Source of the DNA: Tubiluchus corallicola
Taxonomy: Eukaryota > Priapulida > Priapulimorpha > Priapulimorphida > Tubiluchidae
DNA length: 64,000 nt
Assembly (NCBI GenBank): GCA_030141605.1
Contig: JAQGDQ010000161.1
Span: 248,001-312,000 of the forward strand
Direction: 5' to 3'
This document shows positions 1 through 12,577 of this stretch, in pieces; positions within the stretch are counted from its first letter, which is position 1; the number at the start of each line of letters is the position of its first letter. A program made the translations under genes and the position numbers. The notes under the pieces were generated by a model that had not been told where the DNA came from, ran no database searches, and saw nothing but the letters and a program-made list of their open reading frames with translations.

Positions 1-227
1 CCATTGTATACAGTCGGGCCCCCCTAATTTTTCTTGCTGCACGACGCCCCTGTACGTCGCGTACCAGAAAGTGGTTACTTTAGATGGATCGCCATAGGAT
101 TGAACCAAAAATATAAACGCAGGATTGCACAAGTGTAAATTGATGTCGTGTAATCCACTTTTATTTTATATCTTATTGTTTTAGCTCACTGTATGCAGTT
201 CATTTTGAGTCAAATGCGATTAACTGA
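1..227. other. Unassigned left edge
   Basis: No ORF, RNA or repeat family was recognised here. It may be intron of the leftward gene whose first exon lies at 1948-2034. Confidence 0.4.
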
Positions 228-449
<222 letters not shown>

Positions 450-1380
450 TGGTAATCAAATAAACGAATACATAAAATTAAGTATAGTGCAAGTTTTGAG
501 TCACAAACAAATGCATTTATTCACAAAGAACGAAAAAGCCTCAAAAATGAAAAAGGTTTCAGTCAGCTCTTGTGCAATAACAATTAATTTTGGTTGTTTG
601 TGCCATTCGCATGTATTATTATATAAATGATGTAGAAATGTTGTAGAAAGTGATGATTATGTATATGATTTGCCAAACAGACAGGTAGCGGTAGGCTGAA
701 AATACAATAGGGTGAAGTATACACAGAAAACGTAGGTAAATATTTGCAGTTTATTATAATAATATTTAACCAGCTTAATGAGAATGAGCTAAACGCTAAA
801 ATTTCTCACACAGGTCTAATGATGTTATGATTCAATTTCGTGCAAGCAAAATAAAGACAATTTGATTGGCAAACAGCGACAATAAATTATTCTTTGTTTA
901 GTTGCCGAACGAATCATTATGTTGAAATACAAACTGATATTTAAGACAAAAAAATCGATGTATTATTATCAGAATTACAGCCCGTATAGCAAGCAATTAC
1001 TAGCAACAGTCGAAAAACAGGTCAGACAAAATCTTGCCTGTACAAAGAACGTTTTTTCAGAGAAGATGTCTAATATATCACCAAAAGATAATTATAATGA
1101 ATATAATTATAGGACAACAAATCGCGAAATGTAACAGCATATGATGATACATACTCTGTATGCGAACAATATTAAAGACGAACTAGCTTAGCTTCCAATC
1201 CTAAAGGGTTATTAAGTGAAATGTTTGTGGAGAATAAAGGTTAATAAATAGAGATAAAACTGTAAGAGACAGAAGATTTTGCTATAGCAACATTTTAATT
1301 AGTTCTTTAAGAGATGTATTAAATGTGATTAGACAGAATTAATAAATCTCATGCTTTACATTAAAGGACAATTAGGCTCA
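450..1380. other. AT-rich noncoding stretch
   Basis: No gene is supported. A 71-codon plus-strand ORF at 919-1134 has no recognisable domain and is within chance length for AT-rich DNA. Confidence 0.5.
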
Positions 1381-1389
1381 TGGTAAAAT

Positions 1390-1461
1390 TGCTACAGAAA
1401 GACTTGAACCCGAGACCATTGGATTACGCGAACTTGCTCTAGCCCTCTGAGCTATGTACCC
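1390..1461 (-). repeat. tRNA-like sequence (SINE head or degenerate tRNA)
   Basis: Read on the minus strand, the sequence begins GGGTACATAGCTCAGAGG, with a good Pol III A-box (TAGCTCAGAGG). About 40 nt later it has a B-box (GGTTCAAGTCT). The acceptor stem pairs only partly, so this is more likely a SINE head or tRNA pseudogene than a working tRNA. A compound tetranucleotide repeat lies beside it. Confidence 0.5.
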
Positions 1462-1495
1462 ATAAAGAGAAAGCTTACAGGTCTTTAGTAACACA

Positions 1496-1496
1496 T

Positions 1497-1548
<52 letters not shown>

Positions 1549-1584
1549 CAAGCAAGCAAGCAAACAAGCAAGCGTGTATGTATG

Positions 1585-1618
<34 letters not shown>

Positions 1619-1865
1619 TGTATGTATGTATGTATGTATGTATGTATGTATGTATGTATGTATGTATGTATGTATGTATGTATGTATGTATGTATGTATG
1701 TATGTATGTATGTATGTATGTATGTATGTATCTATGTATGTATGTATGTAGGTATGTATGTATGTATGTATGTATGTATGTATGTATGTATATATGTGTG
1801 TAAGTAGGAAGGTAGGTAGGCAAGTAACTAACTAAGCATGCAAGCAAGCATTCAAGAAAGCAAGA
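1496..1865. repeat. Compound tetranucleotide microsatellite (TAAG / AAGC / TATG)
   Basis: TAAG repeats at about 1496-1548 pass into AAGC repeats (to about 1572), then a nearly pure TATG tract (about 1574-1800), then degenerate TAGG/AAGC units. The Met-Tyr-Val-Cys and Tyr-Ile-His-Thr ORFs on both strands are repeat artefacts. Confidence 0.96.
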
Positions 1866-1947
1866 TGTTTATTTCAAGCCAGTGGCTCATATTAACAGAC
1901 AATTCACAAAATTTATTAAAACTTACACATGAAAAATTGTAACTTAC

Positions 1948-2034
1948 CTTATCCCTAGGCTGCCATATATCCAGCTCCGTGGATAAGCTTGCTCCAGCTT
2001 TTGAGTTGGACCTTCCTGATCTGCCAGACGCCAT
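1948..2034 (-). CDS. First coding exon of an unidentified gene (partial, runs leftward)
   Basis: On the minus strand an ATG at 2034 opens 29 codons, beginning MASGRSGRSNSKAG and ending ELDIWQPRDK. It stops exactly at a textbook donor (AAG|GTAAGT, last exonic base 1948, intron phase 0). The Ser/Gly/Arg-rich start changing to a more structured sequence, plus the strong donor, argue for a real 5' coding exon. I do not recognise the family. The next exon was not found among the microsatellites to the left and may be outside the window. An in-frame ATG eight codons upstream (2058) is less likely because it sits in AT-rich sequence. Confidence 0.55.
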
Positions 2035-2059
2035 ATTATTATATGTGACTACTAGCACT

Positions 2060-3600
2060 GCACTTCGTGAAACTGGTGATTGTCTCTTAGGAGAAAAGCA
2101 TCTCTTATCTCATAGTGATGAGACACTGATAAAAGCGTTTACTGTAATTAATAACCGTAAGCCCACTAACATTATATACTTTATCGAGACTTTTCTATAG
2201 TAGGCTTAATCATTTCAGAATTTTTCACCACACTAAGACAATATTTAACGTTCTTTTGTTCTTTTCAAGACGTAGCGTGTTTATTTTCATTTCTCCATGT
2301 TCCGCAACATTACCATATTGTTGGACGAGTGAAATTCTGCGTAGCGCTGCATCTCAAATTTGCATTTAGATGCCGATCTGAAAAAGACGTAATTTCTTTT
2401 GAACGTAATCCAGCTTTTAACATGCAAACGACAAAGCAATGATCTGAGTTAATCACGGTGTTATTGGTAGGATCACCGCATTGAAATTCAGCTCACAGCC
2501 GAACATAATTCAGTTTTACTATTGGCTTACTTATTTGCTTGTTCATACTGACTTGCAGGGATTCTGTATCCGTTGGCTTTTGTCTATGAATTTTTGCGTG
2601 GTTGTATAATGTTTGCCTGTAGGGTTTCATTGTGAATCAGCTCGCTGCAGCAGGCTTATTAGCATAGTACGGCTTGCTAGATTGCTATCTACACTCTTCA
2701 TTGGCTAGCTGGTCTCATGAGCTCGTACCTCAGTTTTTGACACTTAAACGGCTACAATGTATATGTACAATGTATGTGGACATTTGAAAGTGGCTGACAC
2801 CTACGCCTGTTTAATAAGTCCTATTGGGGCATCTCTTTCACAATGAGTTATATTATGGAGGATAATTGTTAGAATATGGAGTATCACTGATTTTACGCAG
2901 TGCGATTTTAAAACAAAAACTGTAATGTTTGTCACATTGGCCGTTCTATAAGATTTAAGATTCCAACACCGCCCGATATAGATTGTTTTTAAAGTCAGTC
3001 AAAGTCTCCAATTTACAAATGTAAAACACCGCAAGCAGTAGTGTCTCGAAATGTATGCACACGTAATACATAGCGAGTGCACCGTGGAAGAAATCCTATG
3101 AATATCTAACAGAAATCTAGAAAAATCGAGCAAGTGCTGTGCATTTGAAATCTTTGTCTGCTAAACAGGAAAAACCAGAGATAATAAATAGCGAGTGCGC
3201 TGCCATCCGCTCTGTCAAATTAACTTTATCCAAAAAGTTAATTTTTCACAAGTTCATTAGGTTAAACACGACCTAAAGACGCAAACCAAATTATTGTAAC
3301 CCTGTATTGCGTTCCCTGTTCATTAGGCCTATCAATCAGAAAATATAATGTAATTGACGAGACGTCTTACGATGCGCCAAGCACATTTATAAAGATAAGG
3401 AAGTCAAAACGAGTGTAATAAATGATTGTCATTCGGCTCAGATGCTCGGGTTCATTGCTTGGAATATGTTTTCCTGTAGTTGATGTACTTCCAGAAATTT
3501 TATCGCTGTCGCGACTTGGAAAGAGATCGTTTTAACGCGCATCGCGTCGCTAAGTGTGCGAACAATCGCTACCGGTAAGCGTCAAACTGACATCTGAATC
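2060..3600. other. Noncoding flank upstream of the leftward gene
   Basis: This probably holds the promoter side of the gene starting at 2034, but no defined core element was recognised. A plus-strand ORF at 1979-2200 is mostly the antisense of that exon and is not treated as a gene. Confidence 0.4.
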
Positions 3601-3619
3601 GCTCAGCCGAAACAGCCGA

Positions 3620-3990
3620 AGTAACAACAACGAGAACAACAACATCAGCAGTAGCAGCAACAGCAACTACATAACACCAACAGCAACAATAATTAATTGA
3701 AAGTTGTCTTTTTCTGTCTCTTTGTCTTAACGTCTCTTATTTGTTGTTGTTGTTGTGGTCGTTGCTGTTGGTGCTGCTCCTGCAGCTGATGTTGTTGTTG
3801 TTGTTGATTTTGTTGTTATTGTTGTTGTTGTTGTTGTTGTTTCGGATGTTTGCTCGGTTGTTCGATTCAGATGTTAATTTGACGCTTAAAAATTGCCTTT
3901 TCTCTCTCTTTAACTTTACTCTTTACAGCAATTTGCAACAACAGCAGCAGCGATGACGACGACGGCGACAGCAACAACAACAACTACAAC
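3620..3990. repeat. CAA/CAG and GTT/CTG trinucleotide tracts in inverted arrangement
   Basis: CAA/CAG-rich sequence (about 3624-3690) is followed by GTT/CTG-rich sequence (about 3739-3845) and then more CAA/CAG/ACG units (about 3935-3998). Adjacent halves are roughly reverse complements, so the strand could fold into a long imperfect hairpin. The leucine-rich ORF at 3741-3956 is a by-product. Confidence 0.8.
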
Positions 3991-4736
3991 AACATCAAGT
4001 TAGAAGATACTAATTAACATTTGAAATGATTTTAAGACTGAATTTTTTGCGGTTTTTGTGAAGTTCAACTTAATCCAAACAGAAATAATATTATGTTGAC
4101 TCAATCAGCGTTGACCTTAAAGTAGCAAAAGTAGTTTAGATTCCGCTAATTCCCGGAACCAGATTCCATAAGCAGTTTCAAAGTCGTAAAGTTTTATTTT
4201 TTATGTAGTACCTTGAGGAGTTTTACTCACTTTCTGAACTGCAAATCAAAACGTTTGATCTTAAAACAATATCAAATTTTAAGAACAAAGTTAACAACGT
4301 TATAATTTAAAATTGAAAGTTAATTTATTTGATGGCTGGGACTTTTGATTAGACAGCATTCATGAACTTAACAGATTTTATCGGCAAAATTCAAAATTAA
4401 AATACTAATTGCTTAAAAACAAACTGCTGTGGTAGTATTTTCATTTAGTTGGATTAAGCCCAGCTAAAGCTATTCTAGTTCATTTAATTATTAACACCGT
4501 ATCGCACTTTGTGTAATTGCATTCCCATAACAGATATATTACACTGTATTATGTCGGGTCAGCATTATGTGAAAGCTTTATTGGGTTTCAGCTAGTTAGT
4601 CAAGCAAGGAAACTGAGCTCACGAGTACGGTAATAATATTACGTCATTATTTTATGTTGCAATCGAATTATAATTTCTATTTCCGTAAAACATAAAATAA
4701 AAATAAGCGAAACATATTGTACGCAGCTGTATGTAG

Positions 4737-5043
4737 GACCGGATTATCGAATAGGCTAGAATAGGCTACAGCCTAGGGCCCCTCATGCTTGAGGCCCTCA
4801 AACTTTGGTGACATTTGGTAAAAAATTGGTTTTTCACTACGAAAATAGTAAAATAATCGTATTTCTTAAAGAATGTTTTTATTGACAAACAAAGGATAAC
4901 TATTCTAGTATATTTAAAGAATTTCAATAAGTTTATAAAAAATATTCAAGACGGGTACGCGAGAGTTAAAGGGTGGCTCCGCCTGAGGAGGCCCATAATT
5001 TTTGTATCCTAGAAGCCCCAAAAGGCCATAATTCGGCCCTGGC
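4737..5043. mobile_element. Putative MITE with AGGRCCG-type terminal inverted repeats
   Basis: The left end reads AGGACCGGATTATCG; the reverse complement of the right end reads AGGGCCGAATTATGG. The interior has short GGCCC/CCTAG-rich blocks near each end and no ORF. This is typical of a small non-autonomous DNA transposon, possibly hAT-like. No clear target duplication was found, so the ends are approximate. Confidence 0.5.
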
Positions 5044-5049
5044 TTTACG

Positions 5050-7010
5050 GCCGTGGTTTTACGCAAATTGACACATGATTTCAATACTCAGATTCTACGC
5101 TATATAAGTTGCGCCAGTTTTGCATCTATGTTACTGTTCCACTTGCATTGCACTTTACATACTCCAGTTCAAGCCATCTAGCAGAATCTTCGGTTTATGT
5201 CTTAGTCTAATTTATCATTATTTCAGCGAGAGTGCAAAAATTCTGTTTCTAACTACTGTCAAGTAGATTTAGCACAAGCACAACTGTAACAGACACATTG
5301 TTTCGACAGCAACTGTCAGTATCAATGCTAGAAATCAAGGCAAAACAAATAATTAATACATTTATGATACTACAAGCAAGGCACAAAATATAGTTACAAA
5401 GTCAAAAGAGTGAAAATAAATTATTAGAATACTAGTGGAAATAACTGGAAAGGTTCATAAAGAAAAAAAAATGTAGTTGTCATCTTTTGTCTGAAGATTG
5501 TTCTGCACTCATGCATTGTGTTTTACTCAGACTGCTGTCAAGGGTGGTCCGTCCTCTTGCATACAACGTGTTTTTTCAGACATCACTTAGTTGCAAACGT
5601 TTCTTTTGTCTTTTGTCTAGATATCGGTTGTAATTCTTAGAGCGAAAAGTTACTGATCGCTCTAGACCACACGACTACGCACGCAAAATAGCTTCAAGCC
5701 CCGCGTGTCATGTAAAGAACAATGTAAGCAACAATAACAATGTAATTGAACAATGGTGCTGCAGCTCATCAAAACACTCAAATGAAAAATCACTATTCTA
5801 TTTTTTTTCTTATTTACCTAGAGTTTTTGATGGAGAAGTTGTTCCAAAAAATGCCTTGTACAACTACCATACCTTTACTAATATTCTTACCTAATGACCA
5901 GAAGAATGACGTTTTACACAACACTGAAAAAGTATTTTATTGATTGATATTTCCGACTATTACAATTAATTACAATATAATGGAATCAATGTGTAGAAGC
6001 CGAAAGTGGTTTTGTTATTTGTTGCAACTTAAACTACTAGCTAATTTGTAATTGAACAATTTCCAGCATTCGAATGACATTGTCGAGGCAGTTCGAAAAC
6101 TCTCAATCACATCATGGTGAAGCGATCAATTGTACAACGAGCAGTCTAATGTGGATGAGTGTATGGGTTAATGAGAGCCACTTATACAGATTCTATTTGC
6201 ACTCACTTCACGATAAGGTCAGGAGTTTAAGTCTATTAATTCGTACAATTGGTTACGCGAACGTTGTAGATTCAGCAATGTCGACTTTCACGCTAATATA
6301 AGCAGTGATACATGCTTTACGTATCTTATGAAAAAGGATAGACCATATGTTACCCATCCGTTTTTGATATTAAGCGATAGAATTGCCTAGAAGTGAAATC
6401 ATGCAAAGTTATTCCATTAGTGTGTTTAAGAAATAAATTGGAATTTATTGAACCTCATGAATGTGATAACTTTGAAAACTTATTCACAGTAATAGATACT
6501 CATTTATTTATTTTGTTCATCTATATAAATCAGCAATATTTATCAAAGTTGTAACTGAACAGCGCAAATAACGTGTCAATCGTTAATTGTATTAGAAAAT
6601 AAGAAAATAAAATAACTTCAGCATGAAATGTAATTCTACATTTTCACTATATATTGAACTAGCTAGATCCACCGCGCCTTCGGATATTATTCTAGGCGCC
6701 AATTTGGCCGCCATATTGGAGCAGGAGCGATGGCCTAAATCGACATTCTCCTAAAAGCTTGCAGGGGGTCATGCCGGTGTATAAGGTCATGTAACACCTA
6801 TGTGTGATGCAATCTATAACGCATCGTAAAAATGTAACGTAATGTAATTGTAGATAAGTGATATTAAAATTAGTCTGTTTATGCAAAATAAGGAAAGTTA
6901 AAGAGGGGGATTTTTTACTTCGTGAGGAACTTTTCTTGAAACTTTGTGTAATACTATGTAGACCTTAAATAGTTTTTCAGTTCAGTGAATAAATAAATTT
7001 ACCATTTTAC
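5050..7010. other. Noncoding stretch, no recognised gene
   Basis: ORFs at 5746-5943, 6074-6301 and 6692-6886 are short, lack recognisable domains and are not joined by plausible splice sites. Confidence 0.4.
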
Positions 7011-7014
7011 TTGC

Positions 7015-7186
7015 TTACTCACTCACTCACTCACTTACACACACACACACACACACATGCTCACTCACACACTCACTCACTCACTTGGTCTCTCATCCGC
7101 ACACTCATGCATGCACCCACGCACGCACTCATTACTTACTTACTTACTTACTAACTTACTAACTTACTAACTTGCTTGCTTGCTTG

Positions 7187-7218
<32 letters not shown>

Positions 7219-7250
7219 TTTATTTAATTAATTATTTAATTAATTAATGT
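7015..7250. repeat. Compound microsatellite (CTCA, CA, TTAC, TTGC, TTAT, TTAA)
   Basis: Successive blocks of CTCA, CA, CTCA, TTAC, CTAACTTA, TTGC, TTAC, TTAT and TTAA units differ by one base from block to block, as expected of a microsatellite whose unit mutated and re-expanded several times. Confidence 0.93.
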
Positions 7251-7259
7251 GCTATTAAA

Positions 7260-9000
7260 GAATTCGATGTCCGTCCGGATTCAATGCTATAACATGGCGT
7301 GGTAAAAAATTATGTAATGTCGTTAGTTTATTTTATAAGGTCTTCATCGATTTTTCAATGTACTTGATTTAAAGTACCCCTTTATCGGAGCAGTTTAGTC
7401 TTGGTCTCTTAATCACTAATTTCAACACGACAATTAAGTACTGATAACAACACTCACTAACACCAAGGCAGTATTCTTGCAATCACAGTTGATTTTGTCG
7501 ATTTGCAAACAAATCTTATTACGTTTCAATATTTGTACAGGCTGATAGATGGAACGCAATATTTTAACTAATTGTAATTTATTACACTTTTAACTTCGAC
7601 TCTATTCAATTATAGCAAGCGATCAATATTTTTCGCAATACACTTGATGGTTTTAGGCAAAAAGTTTTACACTTTCACAGTAATTGCGAAAACCTTTTGG
7701 GTTACGCCAATAGAAAATTTGCTTTTAGAAGTCGACTTAATCAGAGTTTGTATTAACTTGAATAGGTTAAATTCTTAACTATTATATTGAGACACTTTTT
7801 ACCGTTTACATTGCTTTAGTGAACACACCCTATTGTGTGGGTTTGCCTGTGTAGTTTTTTATCTATTTGCAGGGTCGGCTCCACATAGCTTGTCGCCTTG
7901 GCCAGAAGCATTTTTGGCACTCCTCCTCAATGGTCAATCCCTTATCCCATGGTCAGCACCATGCCCTCAAAATTTAATTTTTCTTGTATAATATTATAAT
8001 AAAGTATGACGGGCAAATGTATTACGCTTATGCATGTAGTATAATGTGCTAATTAAGTGTAATTAATTACCTATTTACAGTTTATGTGGACTGAATTATT
8101 TATGCTTATGACCCCACTGTATGTCCTGGGTCTTCAGAAGCAATCGAAATTTATACAATTTTCCTACATTTGGCTAGATTTTCCAGCGGCCTTTTCATCA
8201 GTAATATTTTGAAATTCTAATTCTTTTTCACGCATACGTCCATTTTACTAGTTTCATCATCCCCAAAGTCATAACTTTGGTCTACTTCCAAATACTTCAT
8301 TAGAGATTTTTTTGCTGTTCACTTGTCGCCACTTGCTAGCTTGTTCTACCTTTCGCTCCTGAAGACTTATTTTTATAGGTTTACCTGCCATAATTAGATA
8401 AATACTATTGTACGAAACTCTCTGGTAACGGAAGGATCGTTACTATAAAAGCACTTCCTTATAATGACTATAATATATATATATAGAAAGTGCTTATATA
8501 TATATTTGCAGGCCAAAATTTACAGCGTTAATTACCATACCAATTAAATAATGCATCGAAATAGTTAAAATCAATTTAACAATATACCATGTACCACAAT
8601 AACAATATTATCCAATAACGGAATAATAAAGATTATAAGAAGCTATAGATTTTATAACGCAAAATAATAAATATACAGCAATATAAACAAGGCAATAAAA
8701 GAAATTTTGTATGCATTATCCGTAAGATTAAGTAGGTCTAAGATATGTGCACAATGTAAGCATCAGTAATTACGTTAACAAAAGCATCAATCAAGTTCGT
8801 ATCTTGCTGGACAAATATTGGGCAAATTGTTTGGTTCCTAGTGCAAATTTAAAACAAATCAAGTTTTTCGACGAATTCAAATCAAAATTAAAAAACATAC
8901 ATTAAGTTCGTTTCGACGAATTCAAATCAAAATTAAAAATACATACATTAAATCGTTTTGAAAACCCAACATACGTAAACGATAATATATATTCATCCAC
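7260..9000. other. Noncoding stretch with repeat fragments
   Basis: No gene is supported. At 7872 the sequence CAGGGTCGGCTCC resembles the left end of the element at 17192, but no partner end was found. A 45-bp unit is tandemly duplicated at 8867-8956 (TTCGACGAATTCAAATC start). A small hairpin with AAGCACTT/AAGTGCTT arms lies near 8450-8494. Confidence 0.5.
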
Positions 9001-9250
9001 AAATTTTATTTACCCACGTCCATTTTAAATTATATGTATATATTGTATATAGTCTATTATAATTTCCGTGTAATATTATAATGTATATTTTGTTTTAAAT
9101 TTTTGACACAGTAGTTTTTAGTTTGCACTGGACGCATTTGCCTTTAACAGTTGTGTGAATTTTATTCTCATGCTGCGATGTTCTTTTATGCTTTTATAGT
9201 TATGAATATCGATTTTTTATGGCAAATAAAGATTATTACATATATATATA
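8990..9250 (+). mobile_element. Possible LINE 3' end
   Basis: AT-rich sequence ends with GGCAAATAAAGATTATTACA followed by a TA tract. An AATAAAGATTATTA-like end plus a simple tail is common at LINE 3' termini. There is no coding support. Confidence 0.25.
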
Positions 9251-9676
9251 TGTGTGTGAATGAAAGCAAACATAGACCAATTCGTGATTAATCGACCTGG
9301 CAGTAAATAAACACCAAGCTTTTGGCTAATTTATCACAATAATAAGAATTGTAATTTCTTACCCGTTTTACCTAGTGTTACAATTACGTAACTACAAAAG
9401 GAAATTTCCAGAAGTTCCAAAACAGCTTTCTTGTTGAAAACGATAAAGTACCAATTACACATTGCCCAGCACAACAGTGAAATGCTCATATGTAAGACTA
9501 AGCCTAAGTAAAAGAGGAACTTATTCAGTAAACACATACACATTTTTGCAAAAGTTACTGATGCAAATATTTGCACATTTGACCTACCCACATTCCTCCA
9601 ATGTTTGTAGCTTTTAAACAGAGTTGCACGATGTCGTAGTTTGATCTTATATCGTAGTTTATCTTAGTTGAATCTA

Positions 9677-9875
9677 GGTAATAAAGGCACAGGTAAAAAG
9701 CCACAGGTAAAAAAGTCACAGAAAAAGTTACAGGAAAGCAAGGCATAGGAGAAGAAATAATCCTAACCCTAACCCTAGTCCAAATCCTAAATCTAATCCT
9801 AACCTTAACCCTAACCGTAGCCAAAATTAGTTGTGACTGTTTTCCGTGACTTTTTTCCTGTGTGACTTTATTACC
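9677..9875. mobile_element. MITE-like inverted-repeat element containing telomere-like repeats
   Basis: The left end (from 9677) reads GGTAATAAAGGCACAGG; the reverse complement of the right end (to 9875) reads GGTAATAAAGTCACACAGG. Both arms continue into repeated AAAAAGTCACAG-type blocks, giving a foldable structure of about 199 bp. The centre (about 9762-9817) holds CCTAACCCTAACCCTA and degenerate variants, the TTAGGG-type telomere repeat. No ORF is proposed; a minus-strand ORF crossing it is chance. Confidence 0.65.
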
Positions 9876-9879
9876 GATC

Positions 9880-11880
9880 ATCATCTTATTCGCCCAAGAA
9901 AGTGCTACACAATAATAGTTTACAGCTATTGAAAGAGCCATGAACAATATAATTTTAACTGTTCGCTCAAAGCAATTTAAAAACATATTGAATTTTGTCA
10001 TTCTAAATGACTAGGTAATTGATAGGCAATTGGTTAATTGACAGACAAATGGTTTCGATTATGTATATTCGAAACACAAGGTAGACACTACGCAAAAATC
10101 TGTCTGCGTGTTTGAGACAGATTTCTGCTAGTCTGCTGGCCGCTCGATGCGCCATTTTACCAACTTTGAAGCATACAAATAAGACAAAACTAGATCAGAC
10201 CTATAAAAAGTAATGGTTTAGTCACGTGCAATCTATAATACATGTTTACTGGGGTTACACATGATACGTGACGGTTTGCTACATGCAAAAGTTAACCGAA
10301 TGCGTTAATAAGATAGATAAGACTGTCACTTCTGATTGCAATTCGTTCGTAAGTTTTTCTCTGTAGTACTGCGCGCAAGTCTGCCACGGGTATTCTTAAT
10401 CGAGAGTAACTTTTGCTGAAAATCAGCCAATCGTTAGTAAGCAAGATAGATGAGAATTAATTCTCAATATCGCAGGGATCTAAAGTATGTACATGTTCTT
10501 GTAAAGGTAAGAAATAAATAGAATATGTATGTATCGGCGGTGTACACCATAGCATGGCACTGTAACCATTTGCCAGGGCCCCGGCACAGAACAATTTATT
10601 AAATCAAAATATAACTGAAACAATAGAGAATCTTCCACGCCCTCAATATTTGTTTAGTGAAAAAGCTCCGCGTGTCTCGCACAATTTGCAATCTTGACCT
10701 GAAATGCGAGACTGTTTTTTATTGAATTGAATGACCTGAAAATCCATGAATCCTTAACGACGTCGGCCACACTGGAGGCTGTAGCCATCCCGAAAACGGA
10801 TTAAGATTATTTAGGTTAAGGTGGCTCGTTGAGATGATCCACGAGCATGCCGTTCATCGGTAATTACCACACAATAAAGTGAGACTCCTCCAAAAATTAT
10901 GGAGAGTCTTGAATTTTGAGTCGCTACAATCATATCCTTGAAATATCCCTTTTGTATTTTGTTGTGAGTTGTTTGTACTCTGTGCATGCGAAATAAAACA
11001 ATTTAAATGTTTAAATGTTAAATCTTAAATCAAGATTGCAGGCTGTGTGAGACGCGCGAGCCTTATATGCTAATTTTTTTCAGCAAACGGTTCTGTACCA
11101 CCCTGTCACTGTGCGTGCGTAACACAATTTGATTAAAACTATTATAATGTCATTTCATGTGTCGACTCTACACTCACTAATCTAGTTTATTGAAAATCGA
11201 TTACTATCAACTTACATCTAAGTTCATGCAAATTAACAATTAAATGCTTGAATTGCCATCAGAATTTTTTTAACATATCGATTTTGCTAATTAAAAAAAC
11301 TGCGTTACGTCCATAATGCTTCATCTTCTGCATGTCAGATTTCACTTTTTGACTGGTTTTTTATTATTATCAAAACAGTAATACATGGTTGAATTATACA
11401 TGCTCGCTTAGCAAGAATTACAGCAAACCATGCAGGTAAATAGTGCTAAAAAGCGAAAAATGCCAAATTTTCAATATTTGTGAGGATTGCAAGCTAGTTT
11501 AATCATTTTATCGAGTGACAAAACGCGATTGAAAAACAAAATTCGAGATAACTTTATTGCCATGTTTCCCAAGCACGCATACAAAGACCTAGACAGAGAA
11601 GCAGACACAGACATGGATACCGACATGAATATAGACAAAGGGTCAATATAGTATAAGGTTGCTAGAGTCGATTAGTCAACTGCAAACCTCTGCTAACTCG
11701 GATACTAAGAACCGTCTAGGTTTCTTTTTGTAAGATGTTCTTCTTACGCATGAGCCCACGAATATATTAACCCAGATCTGATACATTGGTCGTCATTGCA
11801 ATACGCTGATGGAAAACTGCCTTATAATTTATGCATAGATTTATGTTGATGGTAATGGTTACATTACGGCTGAAAGTAAT
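9880..11880. other. Noncoding stretch, no recognised gene
   Basis: No exon with paired splice sites, RNA gene or transposon ends was recognised, apart from a lone CCAGGGCCCCGGCAC near 10572 that resembles hAT-type termini. Confidence 0.4.
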
Positions 11881-11884
11881 ACTG

Positions 11885-11913
11885 TCTGTATTATTATCAT
11901 CATCATCATCACT

Positions 11914-11996
<83 letters not shown>

Positions 11997-12035
11997 TCAT
12001 CATCATCATCATCATCATCATCGTCATCATCATGA
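11885..12035. repeat. (ATC)n microsatellite
   Basis: About 145 bp of ATC with a few interruptions (CTA near 11912, ATTC near 11996, CGTC near 12022). It reads as poly-Ser, poly-Ile or poly-Asp by frame; these ORFs are artefacts. Confidence 0.97.
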
Positions 12036-12039
12036 GCAG

Positions 12040-12575
12040 CAGCAGCAATAAATTTCTTGTTTACCTAATTTCAGACAAATCTTTAATCTCTGTGAATGCG
12101 GATGCTGGACCTGGTTAGCAAATAGATGTGTAACCAGTATTTCACTTGCTATGCTGCTTCAGGCATTTACCTTGTTGAGGAAGCATGTATATTCATTCGA
12201 ACATGACTACAAAAACACCACAGCTAGTCCAGTGTCTCACCTTAGAAGATTATTATTGGTAAAAAGCCATATCCCAGTCGTCTCTTGACCATTCTGCAGG
12301 CCCTATCATTGAGTGGTGAGCTTGGCTTGCAAGGTTCGATCCGCACAAAAACTGTATAAATAATATTATGTGACGAGGTACGCACAATAATGTCGCAATA
12401 ATTATCTGGTTTTAGTACGTCCACACGCTGGCTTCTGTTTAGAAATAAATTTCAGTGGCTATTTTTGATCAGCGTTATCTCGGCAAAGCTGTGCAAAGAC
12501 TCAAGTCAGCCGATGTAATCCTCGATATATTAGCCACGTTAAATTACCGGCGACGCGGGTTTTAGTTTTTGTCTG
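12040..12575. other. Noncoding stretch
   Basis: A B-box-like GGTTCGATCC occurs at about 12333-12342, possibly part of a degenerate tRNA-derived SINE, but no convincing A-box accompanies it. Nothing else was recognised. Confidence 0.35.
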
Positions 12576-12577
12576 TA

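Noticed and set aside
1574-1807. Repetitive ORFs (Met-Tyr-Val-Cys, Tyr-Ile-His-Thr) and similar ones in the AAAT, ATC, TATTA and CTA tracts
   Set aside because: They translate pure microsatellites, appear on both strands and several frames, and have no flanking gene structure.
9555-10001. 148-codon minus-strand ORF
   Set aside because: It reads through the telomere-like inverted-repeat element (9677-9875) and shows no domain; the Arg/Val-rich part is the CCCTAA repeat.
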